A stretch of 64,000 nt of DNA from Rhizoclosmatium globosum (Eukaryota > Chytridiomycota > Chytridiomycetes > Chytridiales > Chytriomycetaceae). The stretch is taken from NCBI GenBank assembly GCA_002104985.1, contig MCGO01000142.1, positions 1 through 64,000 of the forward strand. The letters are read 5' to 3'. The notes beneath the pieces were generated by a model. That model had not been told where the DNA came from. It saw only the letters and a list, made by a program, of their open reading frames with translations, and did not search any database. Below, piece by piece: positions 41,156 to 52,777 of this stretch (its first letter is position 1; every line of letters begins with the position of its first letter). The position numbers and the translations under genes were made by a program.

Positions 41156-44100
41156 ATGGAAATCCAAACACTTCCTTCCATAGTCGAGCTGATCAGCTTA
41201 GCGGATGAGTATCGTGAAAAATATTTGGCTCTTGAGAATCAAGTGAAGCAGTTTCATCCTGTCGCCATGAGGCTAGGTCAGTTACTTCTCGCGGCAAGAT
41301 CTTCCCTGGAAACTGGAGGACACCTAGATGCTACCATTTTCGTAAAATCAGATGATAACGGCGTTTTGAATTATGCACCTCGCGTGGATCATCACTTTGA
41401 GGCGGCTCAGTCACAGCCAGACATCGGCACGACGAGCGAAGCCTGGAAGAGCAAAATCGAAGCTACACAAGACCATGAGCAATGGGCTCGAGATTTTTCG
41501 CAGGCTGTTGAAGTAAACGAAAATAGTTCAGCGCGTTCATCTGATTCATCCTTTCATTTTCTCACTGATGTTCGAACTAATGCCGGATCTTTGGTACCCA
41601 AAAACACTGTTATTCGTCGGAATACTGCACAACCTACTTCATTGGGATATGCTCCACCGACTGTTGAGGCGGAACGAAAGAAATCTCAAATAGTCGTTCT
41701 GTCCAGCTTATTCAATCAAAACACGAGTCAAAACGACAGCTTCCTTAAAACTTCGTCCTTGATAAAAAGTTCATCGTTCATGCGGAGCAACAGCACGAGA
41801 AGCAAACAAGGAAGCATCAGAAGTCATCAAAAACTCCCAATTGAACAAAACACCAGCGCAAAAAATATTCAGCTGGATGTAGGACAGACTGCTAGTTACC
41901 GCGTTGGAGGGAACGAAGAGGCCCCAACAGCGGAACCAACTCCTATAATGCAAATTGACGAAGCCGCCCAAGGCACTATAATACGTAACCCAAAAAATGT
42001 TAGCATCAATGAAAGTGATCAAAAGCTACAAATAGAGAAGACGCGCGATCCACGTCAAGACTCTGTCTCTGTCTCGATCCCATCTTCGTCAAAGAAACGG
42101 AACACGAATACTCCATTGAACATTCTGAAGGGAAAGAACCAACATCAACCGTCAGCAATGACGCGTTCGAGAGCTACTCTGGCGCAACGGATGATGGATG
42201 CCGCTTTGCTGTCCAAATTTGATTTGAAGGGGTCTCTCGCATCAATTGAGTTGGCGGAAGGAGCTGCAACACCCGAAGACATATCCTTGAGAAGACATGG
42301 AATTAATCCATTGTCGTCGTTATATGTTCTTTCGCAATTCTTCTTTTCAAGTAAGCCTTGTTTCTTTGATTTCTCCTCCAGCTTTCGGCTAACTGAAATT
42401 TGTAGTTATACATCTCACAAAGCTTTGGATTGTTCCGTTTTGTCTTTCATTTGAGTCAGATATTCCAGCTGGATATAGCATATTTCTAACAGTTTGCAAC
42501 GTATGCGACATCATCCTTGAGTTTCTCACTCCAAACACTCGATTTTTCAACTTAATGCAAGCGAATCAAGACCTACAACTCAGAGACTGGCAAATATACT
42601 ATCTCACTCATGGATTCTTGCTTGATTTGGTTACCGCATTGCCGCTCGATATGTTACCCTTCGACGGAGCTCATTACATGCTTGCCATTCGTCTGATCCG
42701 GCTTTACAAAGTTCCACCCATCTTTCTAGAGTCTCCAATATACATACAAATGATGAAGAACATTCAACGCTGGCTTGGAATCGGACATTCGGCTTCTCTG
42801 ATATTCCCATTGATGGTTTTGTTTTGCGTGTTTCTTCATATTGAGGCTTGCGCTATTTTCTTGACGAGTCGGTTGGAAGGATTTAGTAATATTGATATCG
42901 AGCCGTACCGCGATGCTTCTATAGAGCGGCAGTATACATGGGCTTTGTTTGCTGTGAGAACAAGTTTGTTTTTGTTATGGGCAATTCTAAATGTCTCTCG
43001 TTTCAGAGTATCGGAAACACGTTCCCGCTTGGATATAAGCCAGCAAGAATATCTGAGCAATGGCTTGTCTTGATGTTTACTATGGTTGGCGCTGGTTTGG
43101 TAAGTATTTATATGTTGACTGTGTTGGTTGCTTACACTGGTTATTCAGTACGCTGCTATTGTCGGAGCTGTTTCTTCGTTCGCAATGGGCTTTGACGCGT
43201 CTGGTCGACTTTACAAACAGAAACTGGACGAGTTGCATGAGTACATGACGTGGAAAGACCTTGCTCCATCAACTCGCCGAAAAATATTAAAGTATTACGA
43301 CCTTAAGTATCGTGGAAAATATTTTGAAGAGGTTAGTATCTTAGTTGTATCCTAATCTCACGCAACTTATGTCAGGCAACTCTGTTGAATGAGATGAATG
43401 ATTCATTGAGGATGGAAATCGCCATTCATAACTGTAAAGATTTGATTTCAAAGGTGTCTTTCCTGAGGCGGCAAGAAAACGATGGGCGCGATGAGTTGTT
43501 TGTTGGAAAAGTCGCATCAGCATTTGTACCGTGTTATTTTGTCACTGGAGACATCATATTCACGCAAGGGCAAGTCGGTATGGAAATGGTAAGTGATTTT
43601 CTGTATTGAGGGTTCTGACGTTTCCAACTAAGTACTTTGTTGTGTCGGGAACAATCAACGTTCTTGCTCAAGGAAAGCATGTTGCCACTCTAAATGAGGG
43701 AGCATTCTTTGGAGGTACCTCACCAATCTGTGGTGATAACTTATCAATTAATTCTGCAGAGGTCGCTTTGATTGGAAACATTCCACGAACTGCAACTGTC
43801 CAGGCAGCGGGATCCTGCATGTTATACAGACTCACCCGTGCATCATTCACCTCAATTTTGGAAGAGTTCGAGGACGTTAAGCGAACTGTCGATGGTATCT
43901 ATCGAGAACGAATGGCCAGAGTCGCGGCTGAGGAGGAAGCCAAGAAAATGGTTATTGCAAGAGACTTGGCCAGCAAAGTACCTTTCCTGAACCGCGCGAA
44001 AAATGATGGTCGTGATGAAGACTTCCTTGGAAGGATAGGTCATTCGTTAGTCTCGATGCTTTTGGTGAATGGTGATGTAATATTTGCTCAGGGAGATGAA

Positions 44101-44504
44101 GCCGGCGAAATGGTGAGAAACAAAGCTGATGTGTTCACCTTTCTAACGAATTTTGCAATAGTACTTCATCAAACGTGGAAGTGTTGATATTCGTATTCAA
44201 TCAAAAACCGTGTCTTCCCTCACAGATGGCGATTTCTTTGGAGGTAACTTAGTAGTATATTTCACAACGGCAAAATGCGTCGCAGTAAACTTTTACGTCT
44301 CCAGAGCTGGCTTTGATTGCAAACATTCCTCGAACAGCAACTGCCCAAGCAACGGCCACATGCGTTATATATAAGCTGACGCGTGAATCACTCAAGAAAA
44401 TATTGGAGGAGTTCCCGGATGTTCAAGAGCAGATAGACATTGTGTATCAAGAACGCTTCCAAAAATTCAAAACAGACGATTTTCAGCGAAATGGTGGGAA
44501 GTAA
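41156..44504 (+). CDS. Cyclic-nucleotide-gated channel, paralog 2, two CNBDs, GYK filter
   Basis: Second CNG/HCN-type channel, co-linear with paralog 1. The N-terminal helix (LADEYREKYLALENQVKQF) matches paralog 1, followed by a long disordered region. Membrane part: KLWIVPFCLSFES, YSIFLTVCNVCDIILEF, GFLLDLVTALPLDMLPF, S4 LAIRLIRLYKVPPIF, and IFPLMVLFCVFLHIEACAIF. The pore GNTFPLGYKPARISEQW also has GYK. S6 VLMFTMVGAGLVYAAIVGAV spans an intron. The C-linker and two CNBDs (FGEVALIGNIPRTATV, ELALIANIPRTATA) follow to TAA at 44502-44504. Base composition is less AT-rich than paralog 1. No frame break was found. Confidence 0.9.
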
Positions 44505-44640
44505 TTACATAAAGTACATAGTAAATATATGGCATGTTGACATATTGTTATAATCCAATTAGACGCGCTTTATTTCAAATCCACACCACAAAATATACAA
44601 AAGAGTCCACAGCTCCATAAATATAGATTATCCTGTCTAT

Positions 44641-45039
44641 TTATTTTGAAGATTGGTACTTGGTGACAGCCTTGGTACCCTCAGAGACAGCGTGCTTGGC
44701 AAGCTCTCCTGGGAGAATCAAACGGACAGAGGTCTGGATCTCACGGGACGAGATAGTGGATCTCTTGTTGTATGCAGCCAACTTGGAGGCCTCCGACGCG
44801 ATACGCTCAAAGATGTCGTTGACAAACGAGTTCATGATGGACATGGCCTTGTTCGAGATACCGGTCTCTGGGTGCACCTGCTTGAGCACCTTGTAGATGT
44901 AGGAGGAGTACGACTCCTTTCTGGACACCTTCTTCTTCTTTCCGGCGCCGTCCTTTGTCTTCTTCGCGGCCGTCTTGGCTGGCGCTTTACCGGCTGGCTT
45001 CTTCTCGGCTGGGGCCTTTCCTCCTTCCTTTGGTGGCAT
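44641..45039 (-). CDS. H2B: Histone H2B
   Basis: Core histone, 132 residues, intronless. A Lys/Ala/Pro-rich tail ([19 protein letters not shown]) leads to the fold [39 protein letters not shown] and [20 protein letters not shown], ending TKYQSSK as expected. The ATG at 45037-45039 starts MPPKEGG. An open frame extends upstream without support. It is divergently paired with H2A, 226 bases between starts. Confidence 0.97.
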   Translation of the reverse strand: MPPKEGGKAPAEKKPAGKAPAKTAAKKTKDGAGKKKKVSRKESYSSYIYKVLKQVHPETGISNKAMSIMNSFVNDIFERIASEASKLAAYNKRSTISSREIQTSVRLILPGELAKHAVSEGTKAVTKYQSSK

Positions 45040-45265
45040 CGTTGCTGTTTGTTTGATGATTCTATTCGCTCTCTTTCTTTCGGACGTCCTTTTTGTGCCT
45101 TTTTGCCTTTCTTGGTGCGAGCAAAAAAACTGGCCAATCAGATTGCGCGTGGAGATCGAGTGACAAGATTTTTTGGTCACTGTCAAAACAAACCATGAAA
45201 AAGGCATAAAGGACTAGGGCTCCTTCTTTGCTGTCAGGAAACTAACACTAACACATACTATCATT
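45040..45265. promoter_or_regulatory. Shared H2A-H2B divergent promoter
   Basis: The region between the two start codons contains a CCAATCAG box at 45134-45141 and a TATA-like CATAAAGG near 45208. Coordinated histone expression is inferred from the arrangement only. Confidence 0.45.
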
Positions 45266-45658
45266 ATGGCTGGAGGAAAAGGAAAGAGCTCAGGAAAGGC
45301 CAAGGCCGGAGCCAAATCACGTTCGTCCCGTGCTGGACTTCAGTTCCCAGTCGGTCGTATCCACCGTCTTCTCCGTAAGGGAAACTACGCTCAGCGTGTC
45401 GGAGCTGGAGCCCCAGTGTACTTGGCTGCCGTCCTCGAATACCTCGGAGCTGAAATTCTCGAGTTGGCTGGAAACGCCGCCCGTGACAACAAGAAGACCC
45501 GTATCATTCCACGTCACTTGCAGTTGGCCATCAGAAACGATGAGGAGTTGAACAAGTTGCTCGGAACTGTCACTATCGCCCAGGGAGGTGTTTTGCCAAA
45601 CATCCAGCCATCGCTCCTGCCAAAGAAGGAAGAGGAGGGATACGGCGCCAAGGCCTAA
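45266..45658 (+). CDS. H2A: Histone H2A (canonical, no SQ tail)
   Basis: Core histone, 130 residues, intronless. [20 protein letters not shown], the acidic-patch region and [20 protein letters not shown] are complete. The C-terminus ends [14 protein letters not shown] and lacks the SQ(E/D) motif of H2A.X, which most fungal canonical H2As carry. An AATAAA at about 45719 suggests an ordinary polyadenylated transcript. I saw no animal-type histone 3' stem-loop. Confidence 0.97.
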   Translation: MAGGKGKSSGKAKAGAKSRSSRAGLQFPVGRIHRLLRKGNYAQRVGAGAPVYLAAVLEYLGAEILELAGNAARDNKKTRIIPRHLQLAIRNDEELNKLLGTVTIAQGGVLPNIQPSLLPKKEEEGYGAKA

Positions 45659-45766
45659 GCACCAGCTGTTTGTTACTAGCACTGCGACTTGTATATTTAT
45701 TGGTACTTTGTGGATGCAAAATAAAGTGCGAATTGTGGATTTTACACATCGTTGAATATTGAACAT

Positions 45767-46553
45767 TTATTTGGAGAACTCTGGTGTAGCTTCTATCAGC
45801 TTTTTCAATACTCCCGTAATATCCTTGAATCGATCAGGGCCCAGATGTATTCCTCCAAACCATCGAGTCACAACAGCGACGATATCTGTCTGATTCATCC
45901 TCTCCAATAAATGTAGCATTCGATCGCCGGCTCCACCTTCTCCATCATCGTCACGGTTAGAATCTCCGCTCGCGAACCGATAAGCCACCATCTGATGTGT
46001 TGCATTCGCACTCTTTGGAAACGATTTCATTTCTTGAAGTACCCATTCCACATCTTCAAGGGAACTGGCACGCGCAATATGAGCTTGAAAACGAGACTTT
46101 CTGTCCAGCAGAACTTCTCCGCTAAAGATTTGAATGTTCCGCGGTGCAAGTTGTTTCTTTCCAACTGTTTTAGGCGAAGCAGCCTCAACGGCAGAGGTAT
46201 TTTCTTCTGTGTGATTCTTTTGAGAATGTTAGCCCGGGAATGATTCAGGCGTTCCTTACATCAAGATTGGCTGAAAGGTGTTCAATCCAATTGAAGAGAC
46301 AGACTTCACCGGGAACAAAGAGAGACAGAAGCTCTTGATTCAGACTCTGCGAAGAATCTCGAGTCTTCCAATGAACGTCCTTGGCCAACTCAATAGTGTA
46401 ATCTGGAGGCATTGCAAATGGATACACTTCCCGATCGGCCCAGAACACAAGTGAACATCGATCATTGATGACAATACGATGACTATCCGCATCTGGATCA
46501 AATGAAAACGCTTCTCCGTAGATTGCTTCCAGTGCTAATAACTCGTCTTCCAT
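45767..46553 (-). CDS. IMPACT: IMPACT/YIH1 homologue (RWD plus UPF0029)
   Basis: Regulator that competes with GCN2 for GCN1 and so dampens the amino-acid starvation response. The N-terminal RWD domain runs from MEDELLALEAIYGEAF to LNQELLSLFVPGEVCLFNWI. An intron near 46207-46250 follows. The C-terminal IMPACT domain shows FSGEVLLDRKSRFQAHIA, THQMVAYRF, DDDGEGGAGDRMLHLLE and VVTRWFGGIHLGPDRFKDI. Start-to-start distance to POLR1C is 43 bases. Confidence 0.92.
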
Positions 46554-46596
46554 ATTTGAAAAGAACTATCGTTTTTTTCTTTTTCACGAAAGTAAC

Positions 46597-47975
46597 ATGG
46601 ACCCAATCGAACTGAAGCGCACCAGAGTCGTTCTGCACAAGGACCACGTATCAAATGTAATTAGTCGACTCTTAAAAGCGAATGGGGCTTCGTACAGTTC
46701 TCTTATTCACGCAACAGGTCTCCAGCATCGACTTTCCTCAAAACTTTGACAATGGCGACGACGATATGGCTTGGGACTTTGAGAAGTTTAAGAAGGTGCG
46801 AGATAGTGTCTTTTGTGGTGTAGGGCTCATTGTCTGGTTATCAGAACTTCAAAGTCGTCATCTCGAGTTTCAAGAAGGATCACCTTGAGTTTGACTTGAT
46901 TGGAATCGACGCCTCTATCGCCAATGCTTTCAGACGTTGCTTAATTTCTGAGGTTTGGGTCTTCTGAGCTGTCATGGCTGGTGTCTGACTGACGTTCTTC
47001 AATAAGATTCCGACCATGGCCATCGAGAATGTTTTCGTTCTCAACAACAACTCTATTGTACACGACGAAATTCTCTCTCAAAGATTGGGATTGGTTCCAA
47101 TTAAAGCCGATCCACGTATCTTCCAGTTCAAAACACGTATGTTTCGTTACAAAGAGCATGCTCAACACACGCATAATACTCACGTTCATAAAATTCAGCC
47201 GAAGATGAAGCTACAGACCTGAACACCCTTGTTTTCAAAATGAAGGTTAAGGCCACGAAACGACGTAAGTTTGACTGTCCCTATCACTGCAAAAATATCA
47301 GAATCTGACCAATTGTTTAGCAAAGAGCGAACAGACCGAATTCTTGAACGACGACAACTTTAACGTCTTGTCGAAACATCTGGTTTGGGAAGCTCAAGGA
47401 GACCAGGAAGAACGACTCGCTGCCGACCCACCTCGACCTGTTCACGATGATATCGTCTTGGCAAAATTACGCCCTGGCCAAGAAATTGATATTGAGGTAC
47501 ACTGTCAGAAGGGAATCGGAAAGGAACACGCAAAGTGGTCCCCAGTTGCAACAGCATCATACAGACTCCTCCCTGACATCCAAATCCTCCAACCAATCAC
47601 TGGAAACGACGCCGTCAAATTTCAGAAATGCTTCTCAGAGGGAGTCGTTGAAGTATTCAAAAACAAACAAGGGGAGAAGGAAGCTCGTATTGTGAACCCA
47701 CGAAAGGATACCGTCAGCAGAGAAGTGTTGCGTCACAAGGAATTCGAAAACAAAGTGAGACTGACGAGAATTCGTGACCATTTCATCTGTAAGTGTCTTA
47801 AGCGTGGATGGAGCTGAACTGAACTGACTCTTATTCTTCAGTCAACGTGGAATCAACCGGTATTCTGCCACCTCATGTACTCTTTGGGGAAGCTGTGCAG
47901 GTTCTCATCAACAAATGTAAGAGGGTTAAGGAAGCCCTTTCGGAGTTGACAGGTGATATGGATATTGACCAATGA
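46597..47975 (+). CDS. POLR1C: RNA polymerase I and III subunit RPAC1 (AC40)
   Basis: Alpha-like subunit shared by RNA polymerases I and III. Segments: [87 protein letters not shown], then [20 protein letters not shown] (the conserved GxGxxHAKWSPV loop) and [19 protein letters not shown]. About six exons with GT..AG introns. Stop at 47973-47975. No frame problem was found. Confidence 0.95.
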
Positions 47976-48072
47976 TAGCTGCGAATAAACGTTAATGAAA
48001 ATTGGTTTATCATTTATTCTACTTGATTCTGGCTGAAAGGTTGTTCTGACAAAAACACAACAAAAACAAGTC

Positions 48073-49472
48073 ATGGCAGAAGCTTTGAAGAAACCGCAGA
48101 TCATCACACTTGAAACTAAAGGCCTAGATTACACACCATGTTAGTTTTGCTCTAGTAGACTGTCGCTCGAGCTCGCTTGAGTTTAGATTTCTCATGGACT
48201 TCCGGAACTAACTCATCCAACAGATGACGTCAAGTGGATTCCATGCTCAGCCCGATTCGTAGTTCTCGGTCAGCACGCTCGAGGAACTGGAGCACTGAAC
48301 ATCTATGAGCTGGAGCAAGGAAAAGCCGTGCTAGTCAAACAAGTTTGTTTTGAGAAACATCCACCATATCTGACCCCTTCCAACTCTCAGACCGAACGAA
48401 AGCATGCAATTAAATGTGGGACATTCGGTGCCTCGACTCTTCAGCAGCGTCATCTCGCCACAGGAGACTTTGAAGGAAATTTGACAGTTTACGATCTCGA
48501 ACGCCCTGACGTTCCCGTATTTTCCGTGAAAGCACATGACTCTATCATCAACTGTATTGATGGATGTGGTGGTGTTGGTGTTCACACAGGACCACCTGAA
48601 ATTGTCACTGGAAGCCGAGATGGTATGTGTGTGATTCTATTAATTCCAGGATCTCATAATCTGTTCATATTAGGTACAGTTAAAGTGTGGGACGTTCGTC
48701 AAAAAGATAAGCCCGTCGCAGTTATTAGTCCAGCAGAGGGAGAACCAAAACGAGATGTCTGGACTGTCGCATTCGGTAATGACGACCTTTCATAACCTCA
48801 GTATAAGCTTATCAATCAATAGGAAATTCGTATAATGACGAGGAGCGTGTATTAGGAGCTGGATATGAGAACGGAGACGTAAAACTATTTGATTTGAAGA
48901 CAATGTCGTTACTGTGGGAAACCAACACCAAAAACGGCGTCTGTAGTCTGGAATTTGACCGCAAAGATATTCAGATGAACAAACTGGTTGTTACGAGTGT
49001 AGAAAGCTCGTTCCAGTTATTTGACATGAGAACCCAACACCCAACACACGGATTTACGAGTTTGAGCCAAAAGGTATTCTTAAACTTTATGATCGTCGCT
49101 AATAATTTCATTTTATAGAACCGTGATAACACGACCATCTGGACCGTACGACACCTTCCACAAAACCGTGACATCTTCATCACGTCAAGTGGTTCTGGCT
49201 CTCTGAATGTTTTCAAATAGTAAGACTTTAAATCATTCATACCCACTATCTAAACTCTTTGTTCCAGCAATTACCCAGCAAGCCGTGTCGCTCAGGACCC
49301 TACTGACAAGAAGAATATCGGAGTTGTTGGTTCAGTAGAACTTCTCAACAACGCAACCCTCGCAGAGCAACCCATCTCTGCATTCGACTGGTCACCAGAC
49401 AAGCCAGGACTTTGTGTCTTTACTGCATTTGACCAACAAGTTCGTGTTGCCATTGTTACGAAACTTGCTTGA
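48073..49472 (+). CDS. DNAAF10: WDR92/Monad, dynein axonemal assembly factor
   Basis: WD40 beta-propeller that works with the R2TP-type chaperones to preassemble axonemal dyneins. The protein starts [20 protein letters not shown], then [77 protein letters not shown] and [15 protein letters not shown], ending [10 protein letters not shown]. About 360 residues, as usual for the family. Several short introns are evident, for example near 48139-48223 and 48624-48673. Its presence argues for motile cilia in the life cycle. Confidence 0.93.
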
Positions 49473-49529
49473 TTCGTCTTTCTATCCGCACCCAATATAT
49501 AAATTATTCTTCGATCTAAACGCCATTTT

Positions 49530-50286
49530 TTATTTCCCGATACTAATCCAACGAACAGTATCCTCCAGTTTGCTTTGTAGTTGAGTTGATGATATGGTTT
49601 CCTTTGCATCTTCAGGTAAACGTCTCTTCAATTCCTTCAACGTTTCATCCATTGTATCATCTAAATGAGAGGCTGCATGGTTCGCGACTTCATCGTGCGC
49701 GTCAACGAGACTCTGTTTTCGAAAGCAGAGTGTCATCAAGGAGCTTCCTGGTATAGAAGACTTACCACCCAACCCTGCAACTCTTTCTTCAACGCAACTT
49801 GATCCAATGCATTCACGGTTTTTTCAGGAGCCAGTGTACACACGAGAGCATGGGCGGTTCGTAACTTCTCCTCAACATCAAACAGCTCCTGATCTAACCG
49901 GGTTCGCAATAACACTCGAGGTACAACTGCATGTATGGTTTGTTATAACAGTACTTCGAGTGACCATGTATACTCACAATCTGGGTCGGCTGGTGGTAGG
50001 ACTTGAGGAGCAACTATTAGCTGCTTCAACGGAATCACGGGTATTTGGAGGTCTCCCATTATACTTTCATACTTTGCAATAAGCGAGTTGAATTGACCAA
50101 GAACGATGGGCCTATCCATACAAGTCAGCACTTCAATCCAACCATCAGATGCAAGACTCACCATGGCACATTTTGCGGCATCTCGAGGAAGGAGGCCAGA
50201 GAATCATGAAGCTGAATCAACTTTGTTTTGATTGCTGCTAGTGGGTTCTGCTGTTTGCTTGGCACTGATGGTTCCAATGCATTCAT
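49530..50286 (-). CDS. MED8: Mediator complex subunit 8
   Basis: Mediator head-module subunit for RNA polymerase II transcription. Exons carry MNALEPSVPSKQQNPLAAIK, IVLGQFNSLIAKYESIMGDL, then VLPPADPD and, across an intron, VPRVLLRTRLDQELFDVEEK. The tail LVDAHDEVANHAASHLDDTM follows. The spacing of the P-(F/I)-x-x-GQ(F/W) segment, the LPP.DP turn and the PRVLLRT segment is that of MED8. The ATG is at 50284-50286. It ends about 58 bases from the DNAAF10 stop, tail to tail. Confidence 0.85.
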
Positions 50287-50367
50287 TTCTTTGTTGACTT
50301 TTTTATTATACTTTTACCAACCAAAGTAGTTACAGCCAGCAAAAATAAAAGATGATTCAAACACACA

Positions 50368-52617
50368 TCAAAGGTTTTTGGGGATGGTGTACAGCTGCAT
50401 CTGAGTTGTAGTTCCTTCAAGGAATCCGACGGATTGTCCTGAGGTAATGACTGCAATCTGACCAGGCTGGACAAGCTTCAATTCAAGAGCAAATTCTGTA
50501 TTATCATGGTGAGATGAAGTCTTTAAATTCAAGGAACACTACTCACTGACAGTCTCTTGAATTACATTTGAGTCTGGGCCACTGTGATAGAATGGTACCA
50601 ATCCAAAAGTGGAGGCAAGCTGACGAGCAGTTTGAGGCACAAGAGTGGAGGCGATAACGGGAATCTGTGGTCTGTATTTTGCAACGAGACGTGCTGTTCC
50701 TCCGAGTTCCTGTATAACGCCGAGTAAGGAGAGATAAATTAATATTCAGAGAACATACCGTGATAACAATAATGATGGCAGCGTTGACTTGACTGGCAGT
50801 CAAGACGGCAGACGATGCAATGGATTCGGAAACACTGATTGGCTTTGGAACTGAGCGAGTCATCTTAACCTAAAAAATTCCATTCAATACACTGATGTCA
50901 AAGGCAAGTAAAAAGAAAACTAACCTGGTAGTCCAAGTAGTTGGTGTTCTTTTCAGCTTGAGCTGCAACCCTACGCATGACATCAAGAGCTTCGAAGACA
51001 TAGTTTCCAACAGCAGTTTCAGCAGAAAGAACGAGACCATCAGCTCCATCCATGACAGCGTTGGCAGTATCTAATTCAAATTGAGAAACACGACCTCTTT
51101 ATATTGATAAAGAACGATATTTTACCAGCTGCTTCGGAACGAGTTGGTCTTGGATTTGTCTTCATCGATTCAAACATTTGGTTGGCAATCATCACAGTCT
51201 TGCCCATAATGTTTGCCTGAAGTAATACGGTAAACGTCATGTTCAACTAGGGTTAAAAATGGGACTCACCATCATAATCATTCTCTTTTGCTCCATTGTA
51301 ACGATTTCCACGTCAATTTCACATCCAAGGTATCCACGGTCAATCACGACTCCATCAGCAGTGCGAAGAATATCTTCAAAGTTTTCGAGACCTCGCTTGT
51401 TTTCAATCTTTGCGAACACCTTGGTCCTGTTCGCAGGGCTTTAAGGTTAGTTACAGCAAGCAAAATGCTGATGGTGATTTAAGTAGTGTGAATGATGGCG
51501 TACTTGCTGTTTCCGAGCAACAAACGGACCTCTATTTCTCGAATGATTAATACTTTGAAGCAGAAGAATGAAATGAGCTCCAACCTTGGATATCTTCGAG
51601 AGAGCGAATACACGAAACAGTAATGATATCAACATTGAGCTTCATGGCAAAGGCGATATCAGCAGCATCTTTTGCAGAAACAGTTGGGAGCTCTTCGACA
51701 ACGTAGTCGGGCATATTGATTCCTTTGAATTCTCCCAAGTATCCAGAGTTATCGACAGAGCAGAGAATACCATTTGCAACACGCTCTTTGACGGTGAATG
51801 AAAGCAAACCATCGTCAACGAAAAGCTTGTCCCCAACTTTGAGCAATTCCTTGGTGTAAGTGCTGGACACCTTTTTCATAAGAATGTCTCAGCTACTGTA
51901 TCCAGTAGTCCTCAATATTCCATACCTTTGTCTTGTCTCCGACAATCGATTGGTCGTTGACGAAAGTAAAGTCATCACCAGCATTCAAGTAGACCTCATG
52001 CTCAGCAAGCTTCCCCGTTCTAGAGTATTCGAGTTAAAATAAGGACTCCTATATTTAAAAGAAGCAGTACCTGATCTTGGGACCGTTGATATCCAACCAA
52101 ACAGCAACTTGGGCAGTGCTGTTGGTTTCCTTGAGATACCTCCTCAAATCATTCACGACGGTTTCAGCAGTCTCACGAGTACAATGAGACAAATTCAAAC
52201 GAGCCACATTCATTCCTCCTTCGACGAGCTTTCCAATGTTTTCATATCCGTACGAAGCTTGGTTTCAACAGGGGATGAGTCGATAGAATCGAGCGCGAAG
52301 GCAGAAGGGAAGGATAAGAGAGAAATAGTACCTGGGCCTGAAGGGAGACAAATAGTTAGCAAAAGATAAGGCGAGGTGATGCAGAATGAGCAAAGAGACA
52401 CTCACCAATAGTGCAACAGATCTTTGTACGAAGGACATCGCCTCCAGCGCGGGCTATCACAAAAATAAGAATGCAACAATGACATTAGAGTTGAGGTACC
52501 GTGCAAGGCTCTTTGGTGGGATCGGTCAGGCATGGTTTTCAAGTGTGATTTTCCTGTTCCGGCTTTCCCCTTGCGTCGATTTCCCTCGCTTGGAGTCATA
52601 CTGAGCGAGGACCCCAT
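50368..52617 (-). CDS. Divergent pyruvate kinase-like protein
   Basis: Pyruvate-kinase fold, about nine exons. The Ser/Lys-rich N-terminus is followed by RTKICCTIGPASYGYENIGK, EGGMNVARLNLSHCTRE and VAVWLDINGPKI, the B domain, then KVFAKIENKRGLENFEDI. Key sites differ from normal enzymes: LDINGPKI for LDTKGPEI, RGYLGCEI for RGDLGVEI (an Asp that binds Mg2+), and IANQMFESM for CATQMLESM. Arg, Asn and Ser of ARLNxSH and the Lys of AKIEN remain. Activity may be lost or changed. The C-domain ends TQMQLYTIPKNL. The ATG at 52617 was chosen because it gives MGSSLSMTPSEGNRRKGK in phase with the next exon. Confidence 0.85.
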
Positions 52618-52777
52618 TTCCTTATCTTTTGCGAGAAATTCTGAATGATACAGTGATAACGATGACTTGACGCGTATTGGGGAATTAATATGTGAGTCAA
52701 TGCATCGCGTGGAATCAAACTGGCAATTTACAATTCCGAGCAGCAATTGTATACTTGAGAAAGGAAAGAAGGTTTCA

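Noticed and set aside
45660..45760. Animal-type histone mRNA 3' stem-loop after H2A
   Set aside because: No suitable hairpin was found, and an AATAAA signal is present instead.
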